NCBI GenBank assembly: GCA_030374805.1
Contig: JARGSG010000028.1
Location: forward strand, 248,001 to 312,000
Direction: 5' to 3'
From: Gracilaria gracilis
Taxonomy: Eukaryota > Rhodophyta > Florideophyceae > Gracilariales > Gracilariaceae
Length of the DNA stretch: 64,000 nucleotides
Numbering within the stretch: the stretch's first letter is position 1; every line of letters begins with the position of its first letter. Position numbers and translations under genes: made by a program. The notes beneath the pieces are model-generated. The model worked only from the letters and a program-made list of their open reading frames with translations. It had not been told where the DNA came from and searched no databases. This document shows positions 51,099 through 62,000 of this stretch, piece by piece.

Positions 51099-53858
51099 AT
51101 GGCTCTTCGGATTTTAAATGTCGCTGAGAAGCCTTCGGCTGCCAAAGAAATCATGAACGTCCTGAAAGGGGGACAGCCAGCACAAAGTCGACATGGGAGG
51201 TCTCGCTATAACCCGATTTACGAGTTCAACATGTCACTACAAGGGCGTCCATCACTAATGATATTTACGTCTGTTACCGGCCACATAAAGAACACTGACT
51301 TTGAGGATAGGTATCGGAAATGGGGTTCATGTGATCCGTCTCAGCTATTGGTCCCTTCACAAACCCGCGTCGAATGGTATGTATCCGAGGAGAGGCGTCC
51401 TCTTGCAGAAACCCTGAGAACGGAAGCACGCAGAGCGGACTGGTTGATCCTATGGCTTGATTGCGACTCTGAGGGTGAGCGTATTGCAGTAGACGTTGCG
51501 GACATTTGCAAGGAAGCCAAACGATCTTTGCTCGTGAAACGCGCAAGATTTTCGGCAATGACCAGAGGAGACCTCTTTCGAGCAGTGAATCAACTTGATG
51601 TCCCTAACGAACGCGTTGCCCGGATGGTGGCAACCAGGCAAGAGATAGACTTGCGGGCTGGTTCTGCATACACTCGGTTTTTGACCAAGCAGCTGGAGAA
51701 ATATGCATTGACCGATATGGACAAGCAAGTCATAAGCTATGGTCCTTGCCAGTTTCCGACTCTTGGTTTAGTTGTTGACCGCTGGTTGAGAATCCAAAAC
51801 TTTGTAAGTCGGCCATTCTGGGTCTTCGAACTGGTCTTGAAGGACTGTCGAGTGCCCTTAGAATGGTTTCGCAAACAGCTTTTTGACGAGTACAGTGCTA
51901 TGACTTTGTACGAGCTGTGTGCGGAGGAAGCTCAGGCCGATGGAAACGTAGCGACTGTCAAGCGAGTGGACAAGAGAGTAAAAACGCGTTGGAGACCACT
52001 ACCTTTGTCAACAGTTGAACTACAGAAAGTAGCAGCTCGTTCCCTTCGCATTAATTCTCATCGAACGATGGAAATCGCGGAAGCATTGTACAACAAAGGG
52101 CTCATAAGTTATCCAAGAACGGAGACCAATCGATTTTCTAGGACTTATGACCTCAAGGGACTAATCCAGAAACATGTTAACCATACTACATGGGGCTCGT
52201 TTGCTGAACGCTTACTGTCACCGTCTACAAATCAGGACCCGCTGACTTTCCTTTGGCCGCGATCTGGTCCTCAGGATGATGGAGCTCATCCTCCTATCCA
52301 TCCAACACAGGGGGCTCCCCTTTCATTCGACTCCACAGACCACGCACGGGTTTATCAGTATATTACGAAGCGCTTCCTTGCAACTTGCTCAATTGACGCC
52401 GTCGGGTCAGAAACGCGAACTGATGTTTTAGTTGGTAGTGCCGAGTACTTCACGGCAAAAGGTCTTATAGTGGAACAGAAGGGTTACTTAGAAGTGCTAT
52501 ACCCTTTCGAGCAATGGACTGATAAGGATATGCCCCTCTCTCTCTTGGAAATAGATGCATGTATTCCAATCGAATCGTTCACTTTCCGTAGGAGCCAGAC
52601 ACAACCTCCACCTCTCCTGCAAGAGGCCGACCTCATAGCATTGATGGACCATCATGGCATAGGTACAGATGCCACTATTGCTGAGCATATTCGAAAGGTC
52701 CAAGATCGGAGATATGTTGAGAAGCTTGCACAAGGCCGCTTTTCGCCTACGGAAATCGGGAAAGCACTTGTGATTGCGCATGAGCAATGTCAGATACATC
52801 TGGCACGTCCACATATGAGAGCAAAACAAGAAAACGAACTCAAGCGTATACTGAACGGGGAAATAGAGGCAGCCCAAGTTCTGCAAAGTGCTTTAGAAGA
52901 ATACCGAGCAAAGCTGAGCTATCTAAAGACCAGGAGAGCTGTATTGCATACCGTTTTCTCCCGGCACTTTTCTGAAGTTGTCAGTTCGCCTGCAACGACA
53001 ATTTCACCGAGTTTCTCTCGCTGTGCATGCGGGCAAACAATGTGTTTAATGGGTCGTAGGCACACTAACACCGGATCTTCGAGGGGACGAACTCGCGGGA
53101 GAGGGCAAGGGAATTCGCGAGGTAGGCGTGGTAGAGGTCGACATCAAACGAGTAGAAGTGGCGAATGGAATGATAGGTCAGCTTTATGTCAAAGCTGTGA
53201 CAGAAATCTCAAACTACCACGAAACGGTTTGCTGGAACCCATGGACAAGATTTGTCCAATATGTAACTATCAAGTTGTTGAAGTCACACTGAACCCGGGT
53301 TCAAGGAAGCATACGGTTTGCCCCTTCTGTATGAATGATCCTCCAAATGATGAGTCTATTAATCCCGAACGCAAAGAGAATGAGTTTCGTTGCTTTCATT
53401 GTACACACCAGAATTGCGTGCTTGCAAAGGGAACACCTGCTAGCCTAAGTAACGTTGCACAATGTCCGAAGTGCAACAGCTCCTGTGTGGTTCGCGTAGG
53501 TCGAGATACAGGAACAAAATTCATCAAGTGCACCACGTCCCAGACTTGCGATTTTGTTTACTGGTTTCCAAATGGACTGATACAGGACATCCACGCTGAT
53601 GGAGAAACATGTGTATCATGCAGATCGAAAGTTCTAAAAGTTACTTGGAAACCAAGAGCAGTACCTCTTGGAGTTGGAAGCTTTCGCGGGTGTATATGGT
53701 GTGGGGAAAGCTGGTCGACTATGCTAAGTGCAGTTGGAGAGGATCGAAGTATTCCACGTCCTCCGCACCCAGGAAACCGTCGTGCCTTTGCTTCCTCTGG
53801 AAGACAGGCACGTGGAGGTAGTTTTCGTCGCCAGTACGGTGGTCGTTCGCGGCGGTGA
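51099..53858 (+). CDS. TOP3A: DNA topoisomerase III (TOP3A-like, type IA)
   Basis: 919 aa from the ATG at 51099 (MALRILNVAEKPSAAKEI). The TOPRIM domain has the KPS start and LDCDSEGERIA (about residue 121). The active site is GLISYPRTETNRFS, with the catalytic Tyr at about 337. Further core motifs are SYGPCQFPTLGLVVDR, DDGAHPPIHPTQ and GIGTDATIAEHI. The C-terminal third (from about 645) has an RGG/RG-rich stretch (GRTRGRGQGNSRGRRG) between CxxC zinc-ribbon pairs. A GRF-type zinc-binding segment (VRVGRDTGTKFIKCTTSQTC) and another Arg/Gly tail follow. It decatenates and dissolves double Holliday junctions with RecQ-type helicase and RMI1. The RGG tail is more TOP3B-like, so alpha versus beta is not fully settled. 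Confidence 0.93.
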   Translation: MALRILNVAEKPSAAKEIMNVLKGGQPAQSRHGRSRYNPIYEFNMSLQGRPSLMIFTSVTGHIKNTDFEDRYRKWGSCDPSQLLVPSQTRVEWYVSEERRPLAETLRTEARRADWLILWLDCDSEGERIAVDVADICKEAKRSLLVKRARFSAMTRGDLFRAVNQLDVPNERVARMVATRQEIDLRAGSAYTRFLTKQLEKYALTDMDKQVISYGPCQFPTLGLVVDRWLRIQNFVSRPFWVFELVLKDCRVPLEWFRKQLFDEYSAMTLYELCAEEAQADGNVATVKRVDKRVKTRWRPLPLSTVELQKVAARSLRINSHRTMEIAEALYNKGLISYPRTETNRFSRTYDLKGLIQKHVNHTTWGSFAERLLSPSTNQDPLTFLWPRSGPQDDGAHPPIHPTQGAPLSFDSTDHARVYQYITKRFLATCSIDAVGSETRTDVLVGSAEYFTAKGLIVEQKGYLEVLYPFEQWTDKDMPLSLLEIDACIPIESFTFRRSQTQPPPLLQEADLIALMDHHGIGTDATIAEHIRKVQDRRYVEKLAQGRFSPTEIGKALVIAHEQCQIHLARPHMRAKQENELKRILNGEIEAAQVLQSALEEYRAKLSYLKTRRAVLHTVFSRHFSEVVSSPATTISPSFSRCACGQTMCLMGRRHTNTGSSRGRTRGRGQGNSRGRRGRGRHQTSRSGEWNDRSALCQSCDRNLKLPRNGLLEPMDKICPICNYQVVEVTLNPGSRKHTVCPFCMNDPPNDESINPERKENEFRCFHCTHQNCVLAKGTPASLSNVAQCPKCNSSCVVRVGRDTGTKFIKCTTSQTCDFVYWFPNGLIQDIHADGETCVSCRSKVLKVTWKPRAVPLGVGSFRGCIWCGESWSTMLSAVGEDRSIPRPPHPGNRRAFASSGRQARGGSFRRQYGGRSRR

Positions 53859-54712
53859 GTGATGTTCGTCTCCGCAGGTTTACTAATGAAGGCTTCAAAA
53901 GCCCCTGAAGCTCTTGGAATTCTAAAGCGATGATCGAGCATGGCGTGGGTTTTCCCAGAAGGGGGAAAGTCATATTGCTCACATTTCGAACTTGAGAGGT
54001 CAAGTTTCTATTCAAGCACAGAAAGACTGTCTCACCCCACTCCTCGCTCTTAAGCTTTGAGTAGCAATCCAATCGTGATAGGGGCAGCCATAGTGAATTG
54101 CTTATGTTCGTACGGTTAGCTGTTGTCCATTTACGCAAAGTGCGCCTATGACAAGAACTGAATTTCAAAGCCAAGTGCCTGTTTCTGACGGATTTGTCAC
54201 AAGAACCATTTCTTAGCACACTCCCTGGTACCGTTAGTACCCTATTTCCTTCGTTGCTGAGCACCATTTCATGAACTCTAAAATTGGAGTTGTGGATTAT
54301 CATGTCAACCGATGTACAACTGGTAATTGCATACCCAAGGGTATGTCAAATCTTTGTCGAAAGGGAAAGAGAGGAATAATTGGTATTTACGTGGTGAGCA
54401 CCAGAGGCTTTTGTTGCACATCGTACAGTAAGAGCCCTTGTGATTTAAAGCTCCACACAGAAGTTGTTCTCCGGTTGCGCTCCATATTCTCTTCAATAGG
54501 ATATCTTTATCACGTCGACAAAACGCATCTGAGGTTCTTTGCTGTAAAGATGGTTCAATCTATTGACTTCTCATCTATACGCAGAGTATCGAAAAGAAAC
54601 CACATCTTCAGCGTCTCCTATGCTCAGTAGAGGCTCTGTTTCCCCCTGTTCATACCTTTCAAAAAGTTGCGGTTCTACATAGTTCCTTTCGAAAGAAACA
54701 GAAGCAATATTG
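53859..54712. other. intergenic, nothing recognised
   Basis: Frames here (54271-54630 plus, 53719-54303 minus) overlap neighbouring genes or lack protein-like content. Probably the promoter of the subtilase gene. Confidence 0.35.
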
Positions 54713-57274
54713 ATGAACATTCCGACAGTTTTGATTTCAACCTTTATGTTACTTGCCTCAGCTTTGTCCGGGAATATCAATGACATTCCAACTCTGCACC
54801 CGGGCTCTGCAATTGAGAATTCTACTATGGGATTGCCGAGGACCATAGAAGTCGACGGCGTCACTAAAGGTGGTCAGTTTCTCTTCAAAGTTGATGCCCA
54901 TCAATTAAATGCCCTTCAGGGTGAAGAAGTACGTAGCATTGTTTCGGTCACTACTTGCTCGGACAAGTACGATTTGGATACTATTCTGTTAGCCTATGGA
55001 GAAAATCCGCTCGCCGCAGATGATCCAAATGAACTGCAACCAGTTGAGATGAACGACAATGACTGTGGACTCCAGTCTACTATAGAGCTTTTGACTGTTT
55101 CTCTTCCAGTCTATGTTCTTCTAACTGGTTATGGGGGTGCAGAGGGCGGGTTTGAACTACAAGTCAACGACATGAAGCGCACTCCAGCCGGAGTTACTCC
55201 CTGGGGTTTGGATCGAATTGATCAGAGGCGTCTCCCTTTGGATGGACAATTTTCTGTTCATAGAGGCGGATACGGCGTATTTGTATATGTATTGGACTCG
55301 GGAATACGAACGTCGCACAGAGAATTCAAAAATGGAAAAGGAACATCACGAGTCATCCCAGGAGTTGATGTGGTCGATCGGAAACATACATTTTCGGATG
55401 AAACTGGTCATGGTACTCATGTTGCGGCAATTGTCGCTGGAACTTCTTTTGGTGTCGCGAAGAACGCGACTCTAATATCGGTACGCGTCATTGATCGAAA
55501 CGGGCGTGGATACACTAGTCGCCTTATTGAAGGACTTCAGTGGACCTTGGATGACATTCAAAGTAACAATCACACACCAGCTCTGGTCGTGATGTCGTTA
55601 AATACGAAGTATTCAGCATCTTTGAATGAAGCTGTCGAAAAAGCGAACGAATTTGGTGTGGTGGTCATCACAGCCGCTGGGAACTCAGGAAATGACAGTT
55701 GTTTGTTTTCACCAGCTTCGAGCAAGTCATCTATATCTGTTGGTGCAACAAGAAAAGATGATAGTCGCGCAGACTATTCAAATGTCGGACGTTGTCTCAA
55801 CATATATGCACCAGGAGAGTCTATTACTTCTGCCTGGCATACGAGTGATGAGGCAGAAAGGACACTATCAGGGACTTCTGCGTCCTGTCCTCATGTAGCG
55901 GGAACGGTCGCAGTGCTGCTTGCAGAAAATCCCACAATGAGTCCAGCCGATATACAATCAGTGCTTTTCTCCACAGCTACATTTTCAGTAGTTGGGAATC
56001 ACACCACAGATAAAACGCTCAACACTACGAGCAATGAAGTGAGTCTCACTGAAAGTAACAGACTGGTATACGTCAGGGCTATTCCCTCTTTACCTACTGA
56101 TGGAGACCCAAAGGAAGGAACAATGTTTATATACGTGATATATGCCCTCGCCACATCAAGATTCTTGACAGATGCTTGCGATCTCTCTCATGCCAAGAGT
56201 TCATCCATCACTGAACTCTTCAAGTCCCATAGAATTGCATCATCAATCGATACTACGGTGAACATCAAAGTATGTTGCACATATGCTTCCGACCGTCGCA
56301 ATGGCTGTGATGTCGAAGAGCTTGGGAATGTCACTCGAATGATTGTTCGCCTGCAGACTGGTGATATTCTTGCCGGCGCTGTGTTTGACTTTCTTCATGA
56401 TTTCGCCACGTCTCAAGAAAAAACCATGATGCTGGAGACGGTACTACAGACGAAGGTGAAACTGTTGGCAGAACCATGGGTTGTTGACGCTAGAGGCCTG
56501 AAGTACTGGACAGCTCCTACAATTATGCAGCCTATGCAAACCAGGCTCCCGACATCAGTAATAATTTCAATCTCCGTGGCGGTTAGTGTGTTCTTGTTTG
56601 TAGGGTTCTTGGCCTGCGCATACATGTACTACAGGAGGAAGAAAGCTAGGGAAGCTGCTGAACAAGAAGCCTTCCGGGACATGGCGACGAAATTTGAACT
56701 GTCCGACGGGCGACATAGCAATCTAGCTGATCTTGAACCTGGAGCTTGTATCGAGTATCAGAAAGAAGGCTTAAAGCGAACAAACACAGAAATCAACGAA
56801 GGGATGTTCAGACATGCCAACCCAGATTTGGCATTGCCAACCCCACGGCAACCACTCGCCTTTTCACCTGTGGGACCTCAGAGTGTAAGGTCAAACCGAA
56901 AGCAGAGGAGCACGCTATCTAGCATCTTAGGGGAATGGGGCCAACACAGTCAAAGCACTACCAGAGAAAGAGGCATAGGTTCTTTTTCATTACGACGTCT
57001 ATCCTTTAGTTCGAAGAAGTTCCCGTCGTTTATAACGAAATTAACCACACCCCGAAATACGAAGTCACAGAAGCAAACATCAGATAAGAAAGAACGGAGT
57101 ATCCTCACTCCTGTATCAAAGCAAAGAGCAGGCGAGACCGACTCGGAAATCGACCCCAAGATATCCGGGTGTGAGGAGAGTTCGAGAACTTGCGAATTAA
57201 CAGAAACTCCATGTGAATCAGTCATGATGAGCAAAGACGACAAAGTTCGGCCACCGCTTCGAAATAAGGAGTAA
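54713..57274 (+). CDS. membrane-anchored subtilisin-like serine protease (S8, proteinase K-like)
   Basis: 853 aa from the ATG at 54713. A signal peptide (ISTFMLLASALSG) is followed by an N-terminal region of about 150 residues. The S8 catalytic domain has Asp in FVYVLDSGIRTSH (about 194), His in DETGHGTHVAAIVAG (about 232), the oxyanion Asn in ITAAGNSGND and Ser in LSGTSASCPHVAGTVA (about 387). After a lumenal or extracellular spacer there is one transmembrane helix (TSVIISISVAVSVFLFVGFL, about 613-633) with a basic stop (YYRRKK). A Ser/Arg/Lys-rich cytoplasmic tail of about 200 residues follows. It is thus a type I membrane protease. Substrates are unknown. A prodomain in the N-terminal part is likely but not diagnostic. 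Confidence 0.92.
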   Translation: MNIPTVLISTFMLLASALSGNINDIPTLHPGSAIENSTMGLPRTIEVDGVTKGGQFLFKVDAHQLNALQGEEVRSIVSVTTCSDKYDLDTILLAYGENPLAADDPNELQPVEMNDNDCGLQSTIELLTVSLPVYVLLTGYGGAEGGFELQVNDMKRTPAGVTPWGLDRIDQRRLPLDGQFSVHRGGYGVFVYVLDSGIRTSHREFKNGKGTSRVIPGVDVVDRKHTFSDETGHGTHVAAIVAGTSFGVAKNATLISVRVIDRNGRGYTSRLIEGLQWTLDDIQSNNHTPALVVMSLNTKYSASLNEAVEKANEFGVVVITAAGNSGNDSCLFSPASSKSSISVGATRKDDSRADYSNVGRCLNIYAPGESITSAWHTSDEAERTLSGTSASCPHVAGTVAVLLAENPTMSPADIQSVLFSTATFSVVGNHTTDKTLNTTSNEVSLTESNRLVYVRAIPSLPTDGDPKEGTMFIYVIYALATSRFLTDACDLSHAKSSSITELFKSHRIASSIDTTVNIKVCCTYASDRRNGCDVEELGNVTRMIVRLQTGDILAGAVFDFLHDFATSQEKTMMLETVLQTKVKLLAEPWVVDARGLKYWTAPTIMQPMQTRLPTSVIISISVAVSVFLFVGFLACAYMYYRRKKAREAAEQEAFRDMATKFELSDGRHSNLADLEPGACIEYQKEGLKRTNTEINEGMFRHANPDLALPTPRQPLAFSPVGPQSVRSNRKQRSTLSSILGEWGQHSQSTTRERGIGSFSLRRLSFSSKKFPSFITKLTTPRNTKSQKQTSDKKERSILTPVSKQRAGETDSEIDPKISGCEESSRTCELTETPCESVMMSKDDKVRPPLRNKE

Positions 57275-57538
57275 TGGACCATACTAACGAAGAAGAAGAA
57301 AGACCTCAAACAATAATTGAGACAGCACGTAGGTGGACAAGTGAGAACTGTGATGGAAGCAAGTCTGGCGGAGAAGTTCTTCGACCTTCAGGCAGCGAGA
57401 TGAACCCCCCAACTGGCTATTATTGGGTCATAGCTTTGGCTTTCGGAGGCTGCGCTGCGAGGATTCAAAGCCCACAGAACAAAACTCTACCATAGGAACA
57501 AGAACATTTATCAAACCCCGAATGGAGTAAAGAGTCTC

Positions 57539-58456
57539 TCATGGGATAGTAATCTTTCCCGAAACATAGTAGGTTCCGCCGGACCGCTCAGCTCCCCATC
57601 GACCGTAATTTGCAGCCGGTCCACCGCAGAAATCTGCGGCCATTAGTTCAAACCCACAATCGTCGAGGAATCTCTCTGGATCAGGAATACAACTGCGGAA
57701 AGCAGGTCCTCTCTTGTTCCGCGGTGGATTTTTCAGTACAGATGCGCAGAATACGCTTCCCGGTGAGCTCAGTGCATGTATCTTGTGAAACAATTCCTTC
57801 ACCTGATCGTCGCTAAAGTAGTATACAATACCTTCCAAAACCCAGATAGTTCTCGCTGTCTTCGTCTCAAATCCAGCTTGCAAGAGTTCTTCAACCCATT
57901 GGTCGGAGAGCAGGCTAGCTCCGATTCTGCGGATTGACGCTGCTCGTAAACGAGGGGCAGGCTGCACACTAGCTAACCGCTCTTCCTTCAAACCAATAAC
58001 GTCAGCGATATCAACCTCATAACATGACACTAGTGGCGTAATGCACTCTAGACGATATGGGCGCATGTCCATACCTGCCCCGAGTGACACGAGTTGAGTT
58101 GGATAAGGTCTATTCACGTTTCTTTCTATGAAATCGTCGAAATACCTCGTACGTATCGCAATCCTGCTGCTTGAACCTTTTCCACGAACACGCTGCATTA
58201 TGGCTTCTCCCGCCAGAACCTTAGCATAAATGTCCCGAAAGAGAGCATCCGGTCGTTCTGTTTCTTGTGCTCTTCGTGAGGCACATTGTTCTGCTGAAAC
58301 TATGATTTGCCCTTGGCCATTCCTTGTCACATGGTTGTGGGGTCTCAAGAAACCTAGGAATTCAGTTCTAATTGAGCTTATGAGACGTAGGATTCCTGAA
58401 AGCACAAGACTGCGAGTCTGACTGGGGCTAGTGAAGAGTCGTTCTTCGGCATTCAT
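57539..58456 (-). CDS. SAM-dependent methyltransferase, LCMT/PPM1-like family
   Basis: 305 aa with an ATG start. It has the PPM1/LCMT-like layout: RTRYFDDFIERNV before motif I, a SAM-binding loop LVSLGAGMDMRPYRL (about residue 120), the acidic end of strand 2 in CYEVDIADVIGLKEERL, and WVLEGIVYYFSDDQVKELFH after motif II. Bacterial-type members with this pattern are of unknown substrate, while eukaryotic LCMT methylates PP2A. The sequence is closer in feel to the bacterial subfamily, which may mean transfer, but no search was run. It sits next to the phylloquinone pair. It is not of the MenG/UbiE family, so a role in that pathway is not supported. Confidence 0.8.
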   Translation of the reverse strand: MNAEERLFTSPSQTRSLVLSGILRLISSIRTEFLGFLRPHNHVTRNGQGQIIVSAEQCASRRAQETERPDALFRDIYAKVLAGEAIMQRVRGKGSSSRIAIRTRYFDDFIERNVNRPYPTQLVSLGAGMDMRPYRLECITPLVSCYEVDIADVIGLKEERLASVQPAPRLRAASIRRIGASLLSDQWVEELLQAGFETKTARTIWVLEGIVYYFSDDQVKELFHKIHALSSPGSVFCASVLKNPPRNKRGPAFRSCIPDPERFLDDCGFELMAADFCGGPAANYGRWGAERSGGTYYVSGKITIP

Positions 58457-58644
58457 GATTCTTGACTAAATTTCCACACAGCTTCAAGGTGAGAAAATAA
58501 ATGAAGCAACCGGGATATCATAGGTGTGCCACCACATACCGCAGGTAGATAATAACCACACTGCTATTGAATTGCCAAGGTGCTGTACGTGGTCATTTTT
58601 GCAGCGATGAGATTATGATGAGAACAAGATGAGGCAATGGGACA
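58457..58644. other. short intergenic stretch
   Basis: Promoter side of the methyltransferase gene. No motif recognised. Confidence 0.3.
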
Positions 58645-58875
58645 TTGTCAGCGACCCCCCATCCCGTGGCAAGCTATATGAATGAAAAAGTACTGCGATG
58701 CAACTGCGTATTGGGAGTGAAAAAGGACTGTGATCACGTTGCGCTCCGGTGTCCGCGTACTATCACAAGCCGGCGAAGGTTCTTTCGTGGCCAGCGGGGC
58801 AAAAGCCTGAAGTCACGAATGCTGAAAGCACCGCAAAATGTTCTGGCCTTCCTTAGGAGAGAGAAGTATCTGTAG
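58645..58875 (+). pseudogene. 3' scrap of a LINE ORF2 (C-terminal Cys-rich tail)
   Basis: A 76-codon open stretch ends NEKVLRCNCVLGVKKDCDHV, then ALRCPRTITSRRRFF and a Lys/Arg-rich tail. It matches the end of the decayed LINE at 3447, which reads NKVCRCNCATKPKRDVEQVV. The shared pattern is NKV-x-RCNC, a basic linker with K-x-D, then (D/E)(H/Q)V. Such C-x-C...H...C tails close many LINE ORF2 proteins. With no RNase H or RT upstream, this is a 5'-truncated insertion, the usual fate of LINE copies. No clear poly(A) or target-site duplication was found. Confidence 0.6.
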
Positions 58876-59029
58876 GATAATTCTGTGTTGTGTTAGGAAT
58901 TAGAGCACAGCGTCTACAGTAAAGAAGAAGTAAGCGACCGCGTAGTATTTGCGCGTGCGCACCAGTGAAGATTTATGCTTTGCATACTTGTACACTACAG
59001 ATATGGACAGTTCTAGTTTGGTATCGGGT

Positions 59030-62000
59030 TTAGTATCCCAATTGGGAACAAGGAAGCGTTTGTTGCGATATTGAGATCATCTTTTCATCAACGAGTTTCA
59101 TGATTCTCTTGTGCAGACTCGCATTCAATCCGTGATCTTTCGGAACAACGGCTTCTATCAAACGATGCCTTTCTGCACTACAACTAATCGCGCATTGTAA
59201 ATCAGAAATGGTCCTAGCCTGAATGTAATCAATCCCAAACATAGAGCAAGCATGTGCAAAACCAATACCATGAGCAGTATCAAACACTGGTGAAAAGACA
59301 CCGCGATGCTTGGCTATTGGCAACATTGAGAAAATACCACCTCCGCCGTTGTTGATGACCACAACAGTTACATTCACAGGAATGTTGTTATCCTTCTCCC
59401 GTAGAAGATGCAGAGCGTTTAGGTCATGAATCATGGACATGTCGCCAACCACCACCGTAACGCCCAGATTGAGACCGATTCCAAATCCGATACCGGCAGA
59501 AAGAAGTCCGTCAATTCCGCTGGCCCCCCTGTTTGCCGCCACTCGGAGCTTAGAGCCGTCCCTCCTTGCAACAGCAAAACAATCGAAATCTCGAATGGGC
59601 ATGGAGTTCCCGATGAAGAGAGCGGATGGCACAGGAAGATATTGAGTGATTATGCGAGCACAACAGGGCTCTGTCAGCATATTTTCGCTCTTGGAACTTA
59701 TCAAATCGTCCAGGAGTTCGTCCACCGATTCAGATAATTGGTTCAACGTCCCCATTCTGTTACAAACAGAAAATTTATACGCTTGAGTCTCGTTCATACC
59801 GTTGTTGATGAGAGAACTACGCCTTTCAAATGACGTTCTCTCAGGAATGCTCTCTTCAACCATTTCTAGAAACATGGGAATACTTCCTTCAATTCTGAGT
59901 GTGGCCGTTAGTGAGGGGTCTGTTGACCTCAAACTAGGTGAGACGATAACATGAACAAAGTCTTCTTCAGCACGACTGCACTCTCGAATCAGGCTCATAA
60001 GCCTTTTAGACGTTATTCTTTCTCCGAATTGCAAAACCGCCATAAAAGACATGTGGCTCTTTGACAGCGTCGAACATAGGAGAAGATCCGCGTAATGTAT
60101 GAGATTCGGAAACTCTCTACAAAGACGAATACCGCCACAAATGTCAGATATAACCGGCCAATTCAGAAACTCTGCCATCTCGCGAACAAGCAAAGCTTCA
60201 TCTTCCGTGGTGATGGAACCGGAGCCCCCGGCGACGATGATCACACCATTCTCCTGGTTCTTCAGATCTCGCAATAATGTGGAGGAATCTTGATGAATGG
60301 AGAAGAAGCGTCGCCGGCAACCACTCGCCACTGCTTTTGGTACCGACTTCTCGATTCCGTACCTGATGACTGGCTTCAACGAATGACGCCATCGACTGCC
60401 AACGGTACTAAGGTATTCCCGATTCCAATCTCGATCATCAGGAGAAAGGCTTTCTCGAAACATCATGTTCATATGGACTGGACCTTTTGCGAACGCTGTC
60501 TGACCAAGTTCCCTTGAACAAGTGCTACTACCGCTCATTCTGACACCCAGATCAACGTTCCGTAATATGTACCTCAAAGGGACTTCCTCGGTCGGACACG
60601 GGACTTCACTCGACCACAGCACGTAGCTCCCAAAAATCCCTACTTGGTTAATAGTTTGGTTAGCTCCCACATCTCGGAGTTCGGGAGGTCTGTCTGCAGT
60701 TAGCAAAATGAGAGGAAGGGAATCGTTAGTTGCCTCAACCGCAGCTGGCAATAAATTTGCCACGGCTGTTCCGGAAGTAGTGATCACAGCCGCAGCACGG
60801 CTTGTGGCCCGTGCATAACCTATGGCTAGAAATCCTGCACCCCGCTCATCGTGACAAACGAAATATCTGGCATGCCGAGATATAACTGCCGCTACAGCAA
60901 GCGGGGCAGAACGAGAACCAGGGGCTATAAAGAAGGTGTCAACTCCATTACGACAGAGTTCTTCTACGCAACACAAAGCCCACAATGAGTTGAGGTTCGG
61001 TAGCAAATGCAAAGAAGAGGCATCTGTGGCCCTTCGCCTCAAGAGATTGACAACATCAGCTTCAGGGTCACGAGTGAACCCTGAGAGATCTGCTCGGTGA
61101 TCCTGAAAAGAGAGAGGTCTTCTTGATATATGTAAATTATGTCTGCGTGTGTCTTCGAGTGATGCGCCTTTGCCCTTATCATTAGGAATAGGACTTAACT
61201 TATTTTTAAACAAGTCAATGTCTTCTTTAACCCTGTTGTTGAAATATACCTCTTTCCTGCCATTTATGATGGTAGATGTTGGTAGATTTTCTGAACGCTT
61301 CACAGCGAACAGATCCGTTAAAGCTGACATCTTCAACTCTGTTTCATCCCATTCCGACTCAATTTCTGAGCCAGATACAATCCCACATCCAGCAAACGCA
61401 GTAAGCACGTTATCCTGCAGGACGGCGGATCTGATAGCGACGCAAAATTCAGCTGCTTCTGTCGAAAACCATCCCAGGGGCCCTGCGAAGAGGCCTCGGT
61501 CAAATCCCTCTAGCTCTCGAATCTCAGTCTGAGTTTTCTCGCGTGGCAAGCCACAAACGGCTGGAGTGGGGTGCATACGATACAATACTTCAAAAACTTT
61601 ATCGGACACGTCTCGAAAAGAACTAGGAATTCGACCATCAATCTTTGTTACGAGATGCATGAGACGAGCGAGCTTTTTGACGTATGGTCCACTGGCTTCG
61701 ATATCAGTTTTGCACTCGGTCAATATGTCAGTGATATGACGAACAACATACCTATGTTCGTCCATGTTCTTCTTGTTCAGGAGTTGCTCCAACTCCACTG
61801 CTTCTTTTTCATCTGATCCTCTCCGAGCAGTCCCGGCGAGTGCCTCGGCTTTTAGTTCACGACCTTCGAGGCGGAAAAGCATTTCTGGTGTACGGCTGAT
61901 GAATGCTTTTCCAATTGATATTTGAAGGCAAAACAGATAGCTTCGCTGAACATCACATGACTCCTCAGAAATGCCTTCGTTGTCCTCAAATCGAGGTGAG

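Noticed and set aside
57274-57495. 73-codon frame overlapping the subtilase stop as TAATG.
   Set aside because: No recognisable content, and translational coupling of this kind is not expected in a nuclear eukaryotic gene.
57539-58456. The methyltransferase as the phylloquinone methylase (MenG).
   Set aside because: Its motifs are LCMT/PPM1-like, not MenG/UbiE-like. Proximity to the men genes is not enough.
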